From the NCBI GenBank assembly GCA_015680685.1, contig MNCI01002273.1:43018-107017 (forward strand): 64,000 nucleotides of DNA, in the 5' to 3' direction. This document shows positions 1 through 11,750 of the stretch, in pieces. This DNA comes from Gnetum montanum. Its lineage: Eukaryota; Streptophyta; Gnetopsida; Gnetales; Gnetaceae. A program made the translations under genes and the position numbers. Numbering within the stretch: the first letter of the stretch is position 1; every line of letters starts with the position of its first letter. The notes under the pieces are model-generated. The model did no database searches and was not told where the DNA came from. It saw nothing but the letters and a program-made list of their open reading frames with translations.

Positions 1-2110
1 TCTTCCTCTAGTAAGCGAAGAAAAGGAGCTTGCTCACGTTAATTCAGAACAAGCTGGTGCAAAATGGGTGCTACACTACGCCATGTCACCTAACACTGCA
101 TAACACAATGAAATGAACATTATACAAAAAAAAGAGAGAAAAAATGCTTACCAATGGGGGGTTGCATTTGCCACAGCTTGAGCCATAGTCTCCACCCCTC
201 CTCATCATGAGACCTTTCCCTGGCTAGGGGAGATCTCTTCCTTTGTAGTTCCTTGGGCACAGTTTCAGCTAAGAGATTTTCACCCTATATCATGCTTCCG
301 ATTATAATATGGGGTGTCTCCCCCACACTATCCTCACCTTGGGTGCTATGAGCTGCGAGACCTTTAGTCGTTACAGATAACGACTCTTCGACCATCTCTG
401 GAGGGTCTTGGGCCCACATAGTTTGAAGGACCTACTGAATCCATGGCTTGGGAATCTAGTCGTGGTCTAACATGGACCAGACTCCATCCTCCTGGACCAC
501 CAGGAACTCCACAAAGTGCTTTAAAAAGCCTATGTAGAAAGCATAATGAATGTTAGAGCACGACTTCGTCTGATCACGAAGCCCCAAAACCTTGGCCTGC
601 AAACCATTACACAGGAATTTGGCCTAGTTGTAATGGGCCCCTTCTTCCATGATTTCCCGCATCACCTAGGCCTGATCAAGCCCCAAGACCTTCCCTTGGG
701 TGATCAGTTGAGGGAATGCGTGGGAATGAAAGATTGGGTATATCCCCAAGGTAGGGCCATCCTTAAGCTTGTCCATAGGGAATCCTTTTCACTCCTTGGG
801 GAGCCTCAGCCACTCCTAAATATGATGCTTTTGCAAAGTCAACTCCTATTTGTCCTTCGACACTACGGGGGCACCATCGGCAATAACACCAAACAAATCC
901 GTAGAAAGCTGGTCATCAATGTCAAAAATTACCAACACGTCCTGCACATACGTGTGGAAATGACCCACCTTCCTAGAGAAGGAGTTGACCAAAGAGAGCA
1001 TCTCGATAGCAGAAATACCCGGGTTTGGAGCCATGAATAGATCCATAAGCCTCATCCTTCATATTTTCATGAGCAAAGAGTCTAGAGCCCCTTGTTCCAA
1101 CCAGCTCTGGCTCATCCCTACTTCCCCATATTTGAAGTAGATGTTCTCCCTCTGCCTCTTGGCAGTTACCACTATCACCTCACGAGGCTTCTTCACCCCT
1201 ACAAGAAATTTTTACAAAAAACACACTTAGCCTAAAACAAAAAAATAAAATAAAAAAATCTTGCGCATGTGATCCTGGCCTTTTGACTCACTAGGTTTGT
1301 ACGTTTATGGGAATAGCAAGAGTTCAACTACCAGAATGGTTTCAAGCGTGACCTGTTTGAAAGGTTCTCTCCACTCCTTGTCTAGCCAACCTGTCATCCT
1401 AAATTGATTATAGAAAGTGGCGAGCGCATGTGGGTAAGTGTGGTATTCTCCCCCACACTAACCAACTACGCCCATCCACAAGCTTTGAGTAGAAGCAAAC
1501 TTCTGTAGGGCTAGTTGTGTTGTAGCCAGCATACCCGGCTAAATGTGGATCCCATCATCATCAACATAGAACCTAGCAACAAGTATGCACTATTAGCAAT
1601 CGATCAAGGATAGCCGGCGTTGCACAACAAAACAAAGCAAAGATGCAAAGCTTACCCGCCAGCATAATAGATGGTCCCCTGTGGGTTCTAAAAGTACGTT
1701 GCCATGTGACGTGCGAGGTATAACATGTTGTAAAAGTGATAGCATTGGTATTCTGGCATGTCCCAAATCTAGGCCAAATGCCTCAACCCTGTTGAGTATT
1801 GGCTAGACTCTCCTTCCTACCTGACGGTGGCCATCTTGTCGAAAAAGTATCCCAGGATGCCCCGATTAGCCCTTGGCAACATGGCCTCTATTATGCCGAA
1901 TGCCTACTTCTTGTCTAAGAAAGACCTAACAACCACACTAAAATGGTTCAGAAGGAATTGTAGAAAGTCTTGTGCCCTTGCCTCGAACCAGACCGCTCGA
2001 TCTCCCATGCGCAGTGGAGAAGGAGGAGCATTGGATATAGGTCTGCTCATGTGTTACAAGACACCCCCGAGATCCAAAACGATTAGCCTAGATCTTGGCC
2101 TTGCCCTACA
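1..2110 (-). pseudogene. Antisense exon-bearing relic in element A (copy 1 of 3)
   Basis: Minus-strand coding relic of unknown function lying opposite and upstream of the plus-strand pol. The stretch 1198 down to 846 reads REVIVVTAK..., then MRLMDLFMAPN... and VQDVLVIFDIDDQLSTDLFG. It aligns along its length with the minus-strand relic at 39544-39902 (VGLMDLFLV, VWVIFEIIDEFFVDLFG). Downstream, 845-430 reads ...HFVEFLVVQEDGVW..., matching RFAEFLVVCENRQW near 39.2 kb. A pyrimidine-rich run ending in TTGTAG at 1199-1200 looks like a 3' splice site exactly where similarity to the other copy begins. A second candidate intron (GTAAGC at 151, TGCAG at 96) is only 56 nt, short for a plant. Scattered stops show it is dead. 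I do not recognise the family. It could be a captured host gene or an element-specific extra ORF. Confidence 0.5.
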
Positions 2111-3656
2111 AAATTCCATCAACAAAGGTTGGCATCACACTTAAATGGAATACACGTGTAACATAATCACTTCCAGCAATCCATTAATCTAGCATAGCAT
2201 AACCTTATACACATACATAGCGTAGCAAAGAAATGAGAGCCTGACATAGCGAAGACATGTGAACAGCTTAGCGTAACTGCAAAATGATTGGCGACATGCC
2301 CAAACAAAATACGTGTCGCAATGCCGCATCGCACATAGCCAAACCCTCCTAAAGGTTCTTATGTTACGACATGCTAGGGTCAAACAACTTAAGCTGCCCT
2401 AATGTCACTAGCATGATGACTGCAGCAATGGAAACCTGAATGGCCTTACAATGAAACCTTTGCACACCGGCCACGACCGAAAAGGAGGCCACAATGATGG
2501 AAAGGCTAAAATAAGGCAGCTACAGAAAATACAAATAGCAGAACAAATAGGATGAAAAAAAACCAGAGCGGAAAATAACAAGAGAAGCATAAAACAAAAA
2601 AAAAGGGGAGCAAAGATTGTATGAAAACTTACTGGGTCAATGACGTGCTCTCTCACACTGGGACATGTGCTTGTGGCATGCGTTTCAGAGCCTTTTTCGC
2701 CTCTCTGACCTTCACAAGAACCAGATGAGTCTTAGGAGCCATGGCCCTCCTTGTAGATTTACAACCTTCTTTATGAAAATTCGTCTCACTAGTCAACTGC
2801 TTCGTGCTCTGAAATTGCCATATGCTCTAATGAGGGTCCTGCGCTCTTGTAGTGGAAATAGCAGAATTACCTGGATTTAACCCCTGTTTATAGCCACAAA
2901 GGCAAGGAGAGGAAACTTACCCCTTTCTCTCTCTGATTAATGCAGAGCATATCGAGCAGTGTAGCATGCTCGCCATGACATCACAACACTATTAGCATTT
3001 AAACCTTGACATGTTTCAAACCAACTACTTCCCAAGGATGAAGAGAAAATATATAATAATACTTGTTTTCAAGTTTCAATTAAAGGTTCAAAAAGACCTT
3101 AAACTAATGGGTCAAGTATAGTTGCGCCCTTCAAGGTCCAAAAAGGCCTCAAAATAGCAGTTTCGACCCATTACGTTCGTAGTCTGCAATGATGTTAACC
3201 TAACCATATCCTCACATCAGCAGTCACCTCGACCTCTTCCATAGGGGTAGTAGCACGTTTTCTAATAGTTTCATGATTCCACCTCTCAGATTGGTAATTC
3301 AATACTCCTTGTACTCGCAATTTTCTTTATCATTGTTTTGCATATCAAGATTTCACACGATTACAATATGGCAGTATGAGATGACACTAAACTAGCAGTT
3401 TGGCACTTGCGTTCCGACCGATACATGTTCCATTAACAATCCTACATTCTTGCATCTTGATAGTTCACCGCGATCCCAAAATAGCAAGCTCTCAATCTTC
3501 ATGTTGCCTCACTTAGCAAGTTGCATCTCGATGTTGCTTTGTAGATTTGTGTTTCCCCCAATCTCTAATGATCCTTACCCAGGCTTTCGTCTTGTGATGA
3601 CAGGTTAAGCAAGATATGGGACTCCATCGCACCCTTTTTATGCCTTTAATATTAGC
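2111..3656. other. Spacer between antisense relic and pol of element A
   Basis: No supportable gene. The left part (2185-2400) is dotted with short AGCGTAAC/CATAGCG words like those in the repeat blocks of the other copies. At 3095-3180 and near 3390 there are degenerate copies of the ACCTTAAACTAG motif described under 7113-7297. The right end is a pyrimidine-rich stretch ending in ATTAGCAG (AG at 3657-3658), a good candidate splice acceptor just before the pol frame. Confidence 0.5.
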
Positions 3657-3658
3657 AG

Positions 3659-6600
3659 GGCCACAAGGCAAGTTCGCGAGGTAGTTGAACCCCGACATCA
3701 TCAACTGGGGGTTGACTACAATTGACACTGTAGCTGCCTTGGAGATATTCCCAAATTGGCCTAGACACCTAGTCCAAGCCTTAGATTTAGAGGCCAGGGA
3801 TGTAACCGAAGATCCTCTTGTAGAAATACCTGTGACCACATCAAAGGGAGAGGTAAAGACATTAAGACTCAGCTCCCTCCTAGACACACAAACACATGAA
3901 GGCGTAGTTAAAGGTTTGCAGGATCACATCGATGTCTTCGCATGGTTGTATAGTGACATGCTAGGTTTGGATCCATGGTTGATTCAGCATAATATTGTCC
4001 TAGGCCCACACATAAAGGTAGTCCAACAAAAAGCTCATAAAATTAAGCCAAAGATCGCACTAGCCATGAAGGATGAAATCACTAAGTTATACCAAGCAGG
4101 TTTCATCCACGCAGTCAACTATTTAGAGTGGGTATCCAACATCGTTGTGGTTTCAAAGAAAATAGGAGGAATATGAATATGTATAGACTTCCAAGATTTG
4201 AATAAGGCAATGATCAAAGATAATTTCCCACTCTTGAGCATCAATCAGCTCATCGACACTAGGGCTGATCATGCTCTGTTATCCTTCATGGATGGTTTCT
4301 CCGGATACAACCAAATCCACATCAACCTAGAGCACTAGCTGTCAAAAATCTTCATGACTCCATGGGGAACCTTTTGCTATACCATGATGCCTTTTGGGCT
4401 CAAGAACGCTGGAGCAAACTACCAGTGAGCCATGACTTACATCTTCAGTGATTACATCCTAGAAGCTTTAAACGACTACGTAGACGATATAGCAGTTAAA
4501 TCCAACGCAGCAACTGACCACCCTCGTGATTTAGGGTAGTCCTCAAATGTTGCCGAGTGCATGATCTATGCCTCAACCTAAAGAAGTGCATCTATGGGGT
4601 AAGAACTGGACACATGCTAGGGTTCGTAGTATTAGAAGTAGGAATGTAGGTGGACCCTGACAAAGTCAAGGCCATCGTTAACCTAGCGTGCCCCAAAAAT
4701 CTTAAAGATTTATGCAGTTTACAAGGAAGAGTGCAATTCATCCATAGGTTTATAGCAAGATTGATCAATAAGTTACATCCCATGCAACATCTTTTAAAAA
4801 AGGGGGTTAACTTCGAATGGACGACTTAATGTCAACAAGCCTTCAACAACCTGAAGGAAGAGCTCTCATGTCTCCCAACTATGCATTCACCACACGATGA
4901 TAAACCATTTTTCATCTTCCTTGCCACCTCCAATATGTCTATCACTGCACTATTGTGTCAAAAATGGGATGATAGCTCTAAGATACTAGTATACTATTTG
5001 AGTCAAACACTAGTAGCACATGAGACAAGGTACAACGAAGTAGAAAGGAATTGCCTAGCCCTAGTATTCGCATTGAAAAAGTGGCGACACTATATGTTCT
5101 GTAGCACAACTAATATCATTTGCAAAAGCAACGTACTCTGGGTTATGACCAACAACTTGTATGAAAGTAGCAGGATAGCTTGATGGAAAGCAATAACCAC
5201 AGAATTTGATCTACGCTACATGAGTCAATCATCGACGAAGGGTCAAGCGATAGCAACACAACTCACAACTTTGTCGATCGATGATTAGGTGACCATAGAC
5301 CCCGAATTCCCAGACGAATACATTAGCAATGTCCACATTGTCCTGTCACATCTTGAGGATGTACTACATTTCGACGGTGCATCCATTGTGTGAGGAAGTA
5401 GCGCCACTGCCATAATCAGGCTCTCCTCGGGGGAAATGCATCCATTTGCTTACCAACTTGCGTTCCCCTATACCAACAACATGGCAGAGTACAAGGGGCT
5501 GCTCAAAGGCCTCTTAATTTACCAAAAGTTACACATACAATACTTGGCCATTTGGGGAGATTCCCAATTAGTGGTGAATCAGGTCACTGAGGTCTAAGCC
5601 TGCAAGGCTATGCACCTACAACCTTACTGCGATCTAGCGAAAATCTTACTGAAGCGATTCGCAACCATAGACGTGCAACATGTGCCATGCAAAGAAAATG
5701 CCATAGAAGATGCCCTGGCTACCCTCACGTTAAACATCCCATCCCATTCCCTGGAAAACATGCCAACCTTGATTATAGAATGTATAGAACCTATCACTCA
5801 AGAAAAACACGTGGCATCTATCAGTGCCACAGATACCCAGGAGTGGTACATCAATATCAAGGCTTATCTATAGCATGGAGAGCCCCCAGAAAGGTTGACA
5901 TCCACTCAAAAGGATGCAAATCACAAATGTGCCCGACAGTATGTACTCATGGAAAATGACGCCCTCTGCCGATGTTCCTACGTTGGGGTATTGTTGGTGT
6001 GCTTGGGTGGCGAGCAAATGTAGAAAGTAGTTAATGAGGTACATGAGGGACTGTGTGGTAGACACATAGTGCCCAGGGCTATGGCTGCTAAAATCAGATG
6101 CTTAGGATACTACTAGCATCACATGGAATGTGACTGCTTGTCAAAAGTCAAAACATGTGACATGTGCCAAAGATATGCAAATCTCATACAGATAGCACCT
6201 ACTGAGCTACATCCTACGTAAATCACGTGGCCCTTCCAATGATGGGTATTAGACCTCATAGGGCCTATCACACCTAAATCCTCCGTAGGGCATAGCTTCA
6301 TTATCACTGCCACAGAGTACTTTACCAAGTGGGTGGAAGCTATTCCCCTAAGGACAACGACATCTCAGCAAATATGCCATTTCATCCTTGATAACATAGT
6401 AACTAGGTTTGGGCTTCCGATGATTATTGTAACCGACAATGGTCCATAATTTAGCAATGCGGAGACTTGAACCTTCTGTAGTAATTTAGGCATTAAACAA
6501 TCATTTTCTTCCCCTTATTATCTACAGGCGAATGGGTAGGCAGAGGCTACAAATAAGTCCATCATCAACTTGCTGAAGTGGATTCTTAACAATAGCAAGA

Positions 6601-7084
6601 GGCGGTGGCACGAGCAAATACTCTACGTCCTGTGGGCTTACAGGACGATGTGCAGAACTGCAACAAGTAAGATCCCTTATAGTCTTATTTATGGATATGA
6701 AGCTATGCTGCCTCTTGAGTCGTAGGTACCATCGCTTTGGATGATCCTCGCAGACGTCATGATTGAAGGCTAGAACAACGGATTGCGCATCATCCACCTC
6801 GATTTAGTGGAGGAGGAGTGCACGCAGATGTTGAAACGCATTGAGCACTACCAAAGTAAGCAATGACAGAAGCACTATGTAGACCTACACTGGCGACCAG
6901 TGCAGAAGGGAGACCTCGTCCTCAAGGCTACACGTGAACACGTGAGAAAATTCTTAGGGAACTAGGAAGGCCCTTACGTAGTTACCAAAGCCTTCGGGAA
7001 TGGAGCCTTCAAGCTAGAAGACATGAACGACAACGAGCTCGCCATCTTGGTGAACCACTCGTACCTTAAGCTATACTACATTTG
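3659..7084 (+). pseudogene. Tat-type gypsy pol: RT, RNase H, second RNase H, integrase (element A)
   Basis: Near-continuous reading of a Ty3/gypsy polyprotein, dead through roughly 17 in-frame stops and a few frame slips. It opens with the pro-RT linker (DVTEDPLVEIPV). RT follows, with IDFQDLNKA, FMDGFSGYNQI, MTPWGTFCYTMMPFGLKNA and the catalytic YVDD at 4477-4488. The first RNase H covers about 4860-5180. A second, archaeal-type RNase H follows, with FDGAS (Asp at 5373), MAEYKGLL (Glu at 5487), GDSQLVV (Asp at 5559) and ENAIEDALATL (Asp at 5709). Integrase has a zinc region ending CDMC near 6156-6167, catalytic Asp at 6252, TDNGP Asp at 6435 and Glu at 6543, and a C-terminal chromatin-side region ending LYYI-stop. 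The dual RNase H is the known hallmark of the Tat lineage. Many stops are CAG-to-TAG, CAA-to-TAA or CGA-to-TGA, as expected from methylated-cytosine decay. Confidence 0.9.
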
Positions 7085-8299
7085 AAGCACTATAGCAACA
7101 GTACCGAGCACTGTCTGCTACGACGTTAAGCTGGTGTTGACATCGAGCACCATCTGCAATGACGATAAACTAGCAGCACTGAGCAGTGTTCGCTACAATG
7201 ATAAAATGGCATGTACAGTCCGTTGGGACATTAAACCAGCATAGCGGTCTACTGAGACCTTAAACCAGCACACTGTCTACCAAGATCTTAAACTGGGTTT
7301 GCAACATACCTCCAGCACACACTAGCACTAGCCACACATCGGGCAAGTAGACATGATGCTAATGCCTGGGTGGGTCACCATAGCTCTGGAACGTAGTTCA
7401 TGATGCACTAAGAACCCAATCTGAAACATGCATAATGTCGCCACCCTAGGCATCATGTTGACTCTTTGAAGATGCCGCATGACATCATATTGGCTCTTCA
7501 AAACTCCCGTTGCCATGATCCAGTGTCTCAACAGTGGTTCTGGAGTAGTTCTCGCATCTGGAGTGATGGCAGTATTGTGGCCTAGCTACAATACTATTGC
7601 TCCTTCATCCTACCAATGCCTGGGTTTGCAAAATTGTTAGCTGTGTGGTGACTGCTCCCACTGTTGAACCAGGAATGCAAACCACTGGCAGTTAATCCAG
7701 AGCATCTGCACCCACAAACAACTCCTGACACCTTAAGGACCAGCTCCACCACGTTGATGCTGCCAAGGTTACTGTTGGCCTTCCTACTTTGGACACCTTG
7801 CACCAGTTTAGGTGTCTAAGATTAACATCAATGGCAGTAGCTAGCAAAACCTTTGCCCTCACAAGCATGTTTTGCCATAGCAGCAAATGCTACCGTGTCA
7901 TGAAGTGAGTGCCTCGAGTAGCCTAGCCACTACAGAGTGAAAACTCCCAAGGTGCACGTAACACAGATCGCTGCATGGAACACCTTCATAGATAGGTCAA
8001 AACCCTTCACGTATGTAATGCACCTCATCCCATGAGGAAAAAACCTATCCTACAAGAGGTTGAAGAATAGCACCAACTAAAGATGGAAATGCAGATGAGT
8101 TCCTTAGAGTACTTCAATGAGGGACTCTGCTAAAAATGATCTTCGCTCTCTACCTTAACCTCTACACAATCAATGCAACACTCTGAAGTGTGGTCAAGCA
8201 ACGTTTGACGCTCACCAAACGATAGCCTTAGCAGTTCGCTTGCAGTGGTGTTTCGTATTCTTTGCCGATGTCCATCGAGCACATTCCCCAGACATCGAC
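7085..8299 (+). other. 3' region of element A between integrase and PPT
   Basis: Non-coding 1.2 kb between the integrase stop and the polypurine tract. It begins with the six-copy motif array (7113-7297, listed separately). The rest is rich in GCACTG, ACCTTGG and CCAC words without a readable frame; the short ORFs here are not conserved anywhere else in the window. Confidence 0.6.
7113..7297 (+). repeat. Six-copy TTAAACTAGC-type motif array
   Basis: Six degenerate units start at 7113, 7152, 7188, 7218, 7247 and 7275. Each reads roughly GTCTGCTACGAC, then a short spacer, then TTAAACTAGC or TTAAACCAGC, and several are preceded by GAGCAC. Spacing shrinks from 39 to 28 bases. The same motif occurs after the protease of elements B (about 36930-37005) and C (28560-28700, minus), within the gag linker of C (about 30330 and 30415, minus), and at 42403 just before an RT. 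Confidence 0.7.
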
Positions 8300-8312
8300 A
8301 AAGAGGGGCCAA
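8300..8312 (+). promoter_or_regulatory. Polypurine tract of element A
   Basis: CAAAGAGGGGCCAA lies directly before TGAAACACC, where the 3' LTR starts. The minus-strand PPT of element F at 11736-11750 has the same core, AAAGAGGGGCCAA, followed by TGAAACACC. The match between two independent elements fixes this LTR boundary. Confidence 0.85.
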
Positions 8313-10032
8313 TGAAACACCTCAAAAAATACGAGGTCATCCTGGCTTCACCAGGCCTTGCAATCTGCGCAACACCATGGCCGTTCTTTAGGAGGAGAAC
8401 GCTTTGAGTTTGGGCTGACCAGTTCGGCAAATTTTCTACTTTAGGTGTCAACAGGTTCTAAGGGTTACCCCACCTGGTCACCTAAGCAGCCTGCTTGGTC
8501 GACAGTCTACTCAAAAACAACGCTGAGTTGGCAGCAACACTCTGGGTGCACGAAAAACAGTTCGGTAAGTTTTCTAAGTTGTGAAGTTGGCTATGCTACA
8601 CTATGTTGTGTAGCGTAGCATGCTTTAGGAAACAATTGCAGAACGTAACATGACATCAGATGTAAGATAGCCTCCTTGCCCAGTTTCCAATCCTACGACG
8701 ATGTCCCTTTCTGTTAGGAAGTGATGGACTATGTCTGCTACTACGCTATGCTGAGCTACAAGGCATAGCAAGGTGTAGCAATCCTATAGAAGAGATAGAA
8801 AGCAACTCGAAGGGAAAGAATGGCAAAGGACGCAAGCCTTACACCACAGAAAACAAAGTCTAGCAAATTGATAGAGTTTTCGCGGCTAAGGACAGTTGCT
8901 ACACTACGCTATGTTACGTAGTGTAGCATAGCATAGCAAAAATGCAATACAGGCATTGACGCCATGCCATGCAAAACATGCTACGTTGCAATGAATAGCA
9001 AGGTATGAAGGTGGTTGCATGACATCAAGACATCTCACTGAACCGCTGGCATGCATCCCTAAGTACTTATAGCGCAACAACAGCATGGCAGGTCCATAGT
9101 TGCAACGCTCACAACGATCATGAGCATAATGGTTATGTTGGCATGTGTGGCACGAGCAAGTTAGCGGAAATCCAGAGCATGTGGTGTCTAGACTATCCCT
9201 CCTGCATGCCCTCAGTCCTATAAATACCCTGACGGACAACATTCAAAGGACTTTTACTTTTACTTTGGACTTTTCGGACTTCTGGAGTTTGGCTCTCTCT
9301 CGAACTAAGATCTTCTTTTCAGACCTTGAAAGAGGTCCTTTGTTCCCTGTGGGCCTTCTCTTTCTCTAGTTCTAATTTTCTCTTCGATTCTAGTTCGGCT
9401 ATTCTCGAAATATTTGGCCTCCTAGAAACCTTTCGGGCTGGCGCTCTCTCTAATCTAGTGGCACGTATTGTAAAGTTCTATTGAGCATTGCAAATAGCAT
9501 CTATTCCTGGTTGGCTTTCCATTTTTTCCTCACCTTTTCTTCTACCACCTTAGTAGAATCTTGCAGTATGAGTCCCGAAGTCTACACCTAAGTACCCAAG
9601 CTATTTGCTTAACACATTTGGGTTGCTCCCAAGGCCTCTGCAATACGTCACGTTGTGCAACCGGTTGTGCCGATTTCGAGCAAGAAAAATTTGTAGCTTC
9701 AAAGTGGTGCATTCCCTTAACTATGCTTTATTTTTTTTCATAGTATTATTGCATGCTGCATTATTTTCCATTTTTCCTAGTTTCAAACATCATTTTGTTG
9801 TTGTTTATCTGTTCCTCGGTTCATCATTTTGCATTTTGTTCCTATTTTAATACATCCGTTGCAAAAAGCTATATAGACATTGACGTAAGTCCTTCTTTGA
9901 TCAACCAGACCATTCAGGGTGTCCTATATCCGTGCGCATTCCCAACACGGCCCTCCCATGGGTATGGGGTCAAGACTATCATGTCCGCTAATCTCTTGGT
10001 GTTTCCAGCCATCGATGTTTTCGGTCGCAACA
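8313..10032 (+). repeat. 3' LTR of element A
   Basis: Begins TGAAACACC right after the PPT and ends CGCAACA exactly where integrase coding of another element (A2) resumes. It carries a TATA box at 9219-9226. Its last 140 bases (CAGGGTGTC... CATCGATGTTTTCGG) align with the ends of the LTRs at about 22866 and, more weakly, 49026. The U3 part holds hairpins, for example TGCTACACTACG and its exact reverse complement near 8893-8930, and GCTATGCTACAC with a near-perfect partner near 8592-8622. The 5' LTR lies outside the window. Confidence 0.8.
9219..9226 (+). promoter_or_regulatory. TATA box in LTR of element A
   Basis: TATAAATA in the context CCTATAAATACCC. The LTR of element B has the same TATAAATACC context at 22179, so this is a conserved core promoter placing R-U5 in the last 800 bases of the LTR. 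Confidence 0.65.
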
Positions 10033-10518
10033 AAAAAGTTTGTAGATTCATACTAGATAATAGAGTAATTGGTTTTGGCATATCATTAATCATAATTATA
10101 GATAAAGGACCATAGTTTAGTAGCCAATAAACACAAGCCTTTTGTCAAGAACTAAGCATTAAGCATTCCTCTTCTTCACCATACTATCCTCAAGCCAATG
10201 GAAAAGTTGTAGCTAGCAACTAGGTTATCATCAACTTTCTCAAAAATATGTTGAACAAAAATAGACACAAGTGGCATGGGTGGCTTATCCATGCACTTTG
10301 GTCCTATAGGACTATCTTTTGAACTACAAGTATCTTCACCATGTATAGCGTTATTTATAGATCTAAAGTTGTTTTGCCTCTTGAATTATAGGTTTCGTTG
10401 CCAAGAGTGGATCTATTTGACTTCATCAACAATGAAAAAAACAAGAAGTTGCATACCATTGATCTTGATTTAGTGAAAGAGCATCAAATTCAAATGCTTG
10501 CTTACATTGAAAGATACT
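10033..10518 (+). pseudogene. Integrase fragment of element A2, part 1
   Basis: Integrase catalytic core beginning in mid-gene immediately after the LTR of A. FILDNRVIGFG aligns with FILDNIVTRFG of element A, followed by IIDKGP (second catalytic Asp), SIKHSSSSPYYPQANGK (Glu position lost) and LWSYRT. It ends at ...AYIERY, then is cut by the LTR of element F. The frame resumes at 46570 with caa gag agg (QER), giving the expected IE-x-YQ context seen in element A. This shows that both the A and F insertions struck this one gene. Stops interrupt it. Confidence 0.85.
10514..10518. repeat. Left target-site duplication of element F (ATACT)
   Basis: Pairs with ATACC at 46565-46569, one mismatch in five. 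Removing one copy and everything between restores the integrase frame across the junction, which is independent support for this being the true insertion site. Confidence 0.85.
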
Positions 10519-11735
10519 TGTAACACCTAAAACATTTGGTTGCTAAAACACTAAAAATCCCAGGTGAAGTAGTTTAACTTTGAATCCAAAGGACCTTTGA
10601 GAAGAGGCATCGAAATACCCTGGATGGTCTTTTTGATCATCCAGGGACTTTAAAATTGTAAAATAGTGTAAAATAATTGAATAAAAATTGCATATCTAAC
10701 CAAGAGAAGCACGAAAAAAGAATTATACAAAACATGAACTACAAATTTTATTGAAAATAAAAGTAGTTGCAAATATAAAATGTTCAAATGAGTACAATTT
10801 TTTTATGCTTAAAATGCAAAAAGAGTTGTGTGAGAAGTGGTTGTAGTCCTAGTGAAACTAGCAAAATGCTTCTTGCAATAAGCTCCATGATCTAGGCACT
10901 TCAATGTTCCACTATCAAAACTCTTTGTTAGTTCTTAGGTAGGATCTACTGCATTGGTTGAAAAATAAGTAAGATAATTGTTTGATTTTTTGGTGTGGAA
11001 AAATTGCTTTGAGAGTCTCCAATGCTTAGCCAATTACTATTTTACAAAAAAATTCCTTTCAAATTGTTAGAATTTTTGTTTAAATAGGTTGTTGGTGTTT
11101 AATGTTTTGATGAAAGTTTCTTTTCATGATTGCTGACAAATTGAAATCATGTGCAAGTGTGGTAGGCTTTCAACTCTAGCATAGTTTTTATTTATGATAA
11201 GTTTTGATATCCCAAAGGCACCAAAACCATGATTGTTACCATCAATAGTAATATGACCTTTCCAAATATGCTAGCTTCTTTTACCAATGTTGGCCTTGTG
11301 GAAGAAACACTAGAGTTGTTAGAAAAATAAAAATCCCAACCATTGCTATGTTGGCTTTATAGGACCATGTTGAGAGTTGTGGCAACTACGCTAGCCATTA
11401 TTGGGAAAATGAAAATTAAACACCATCAATGGTAGGGGTAGGTGGTTACAACATAGTTGAGGCTATACCTCAACAAGAACCCATGAAAATGCCAATTTTG
11501 ATAGTATAAAAGATATTTCTAACCTTATCAAGCCAAAATATAGGCATGGTATGACTTTTTCACTTGGGGAGTAAGGCTATGATAACTTATGAGGCATTTT
11601 TTCAGTTCCAAAAGTTAAGGTATGTGAAATTATATCCCATGGATTACAATCTTTACATTTTACAATAAAATTCCAACCTCAGGTTTGATGGTAAAGGTTA
11701 CAATTTGCAACATGAGATTTCTTGGTGGTGTTTCA
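10519..11735 (-). repeat. 3' LTR of element F (left, minus orientation)
   Basis: In plus reading it starts TGTAACACC and ends GTGTTTCA. It aligns end to end with 45336-46564 in the same orientation, with visible divergence throughout, so the insertion is old. A PPT flanks its right end on the minus strand. LTR length is about 1.22 kb, shorter than the 1.7 kb LTR of A despite the shared TGAAACACC start. Confidence 0.88.
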
Positions 11736-11750
11736 TTGGCCCCTCTTTAT
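11736..11750 (-). promoter_or_regulatory. Polypurine tract of element F
   Basis: Minus strand AATAAAGAGGGGCCAA immediately precedes the TGAAACACC start of the F LTR. It is nearly identical to the PPT of element A at 8300-8312. Confidence 0.85.

Noticed and set aside
546-1040. Plus-strand open frame of 164 codons
   Set aside because: It lies opposite the conserved minus-strand relic and has no counterpart in the other copies; only the minus strand aligns.
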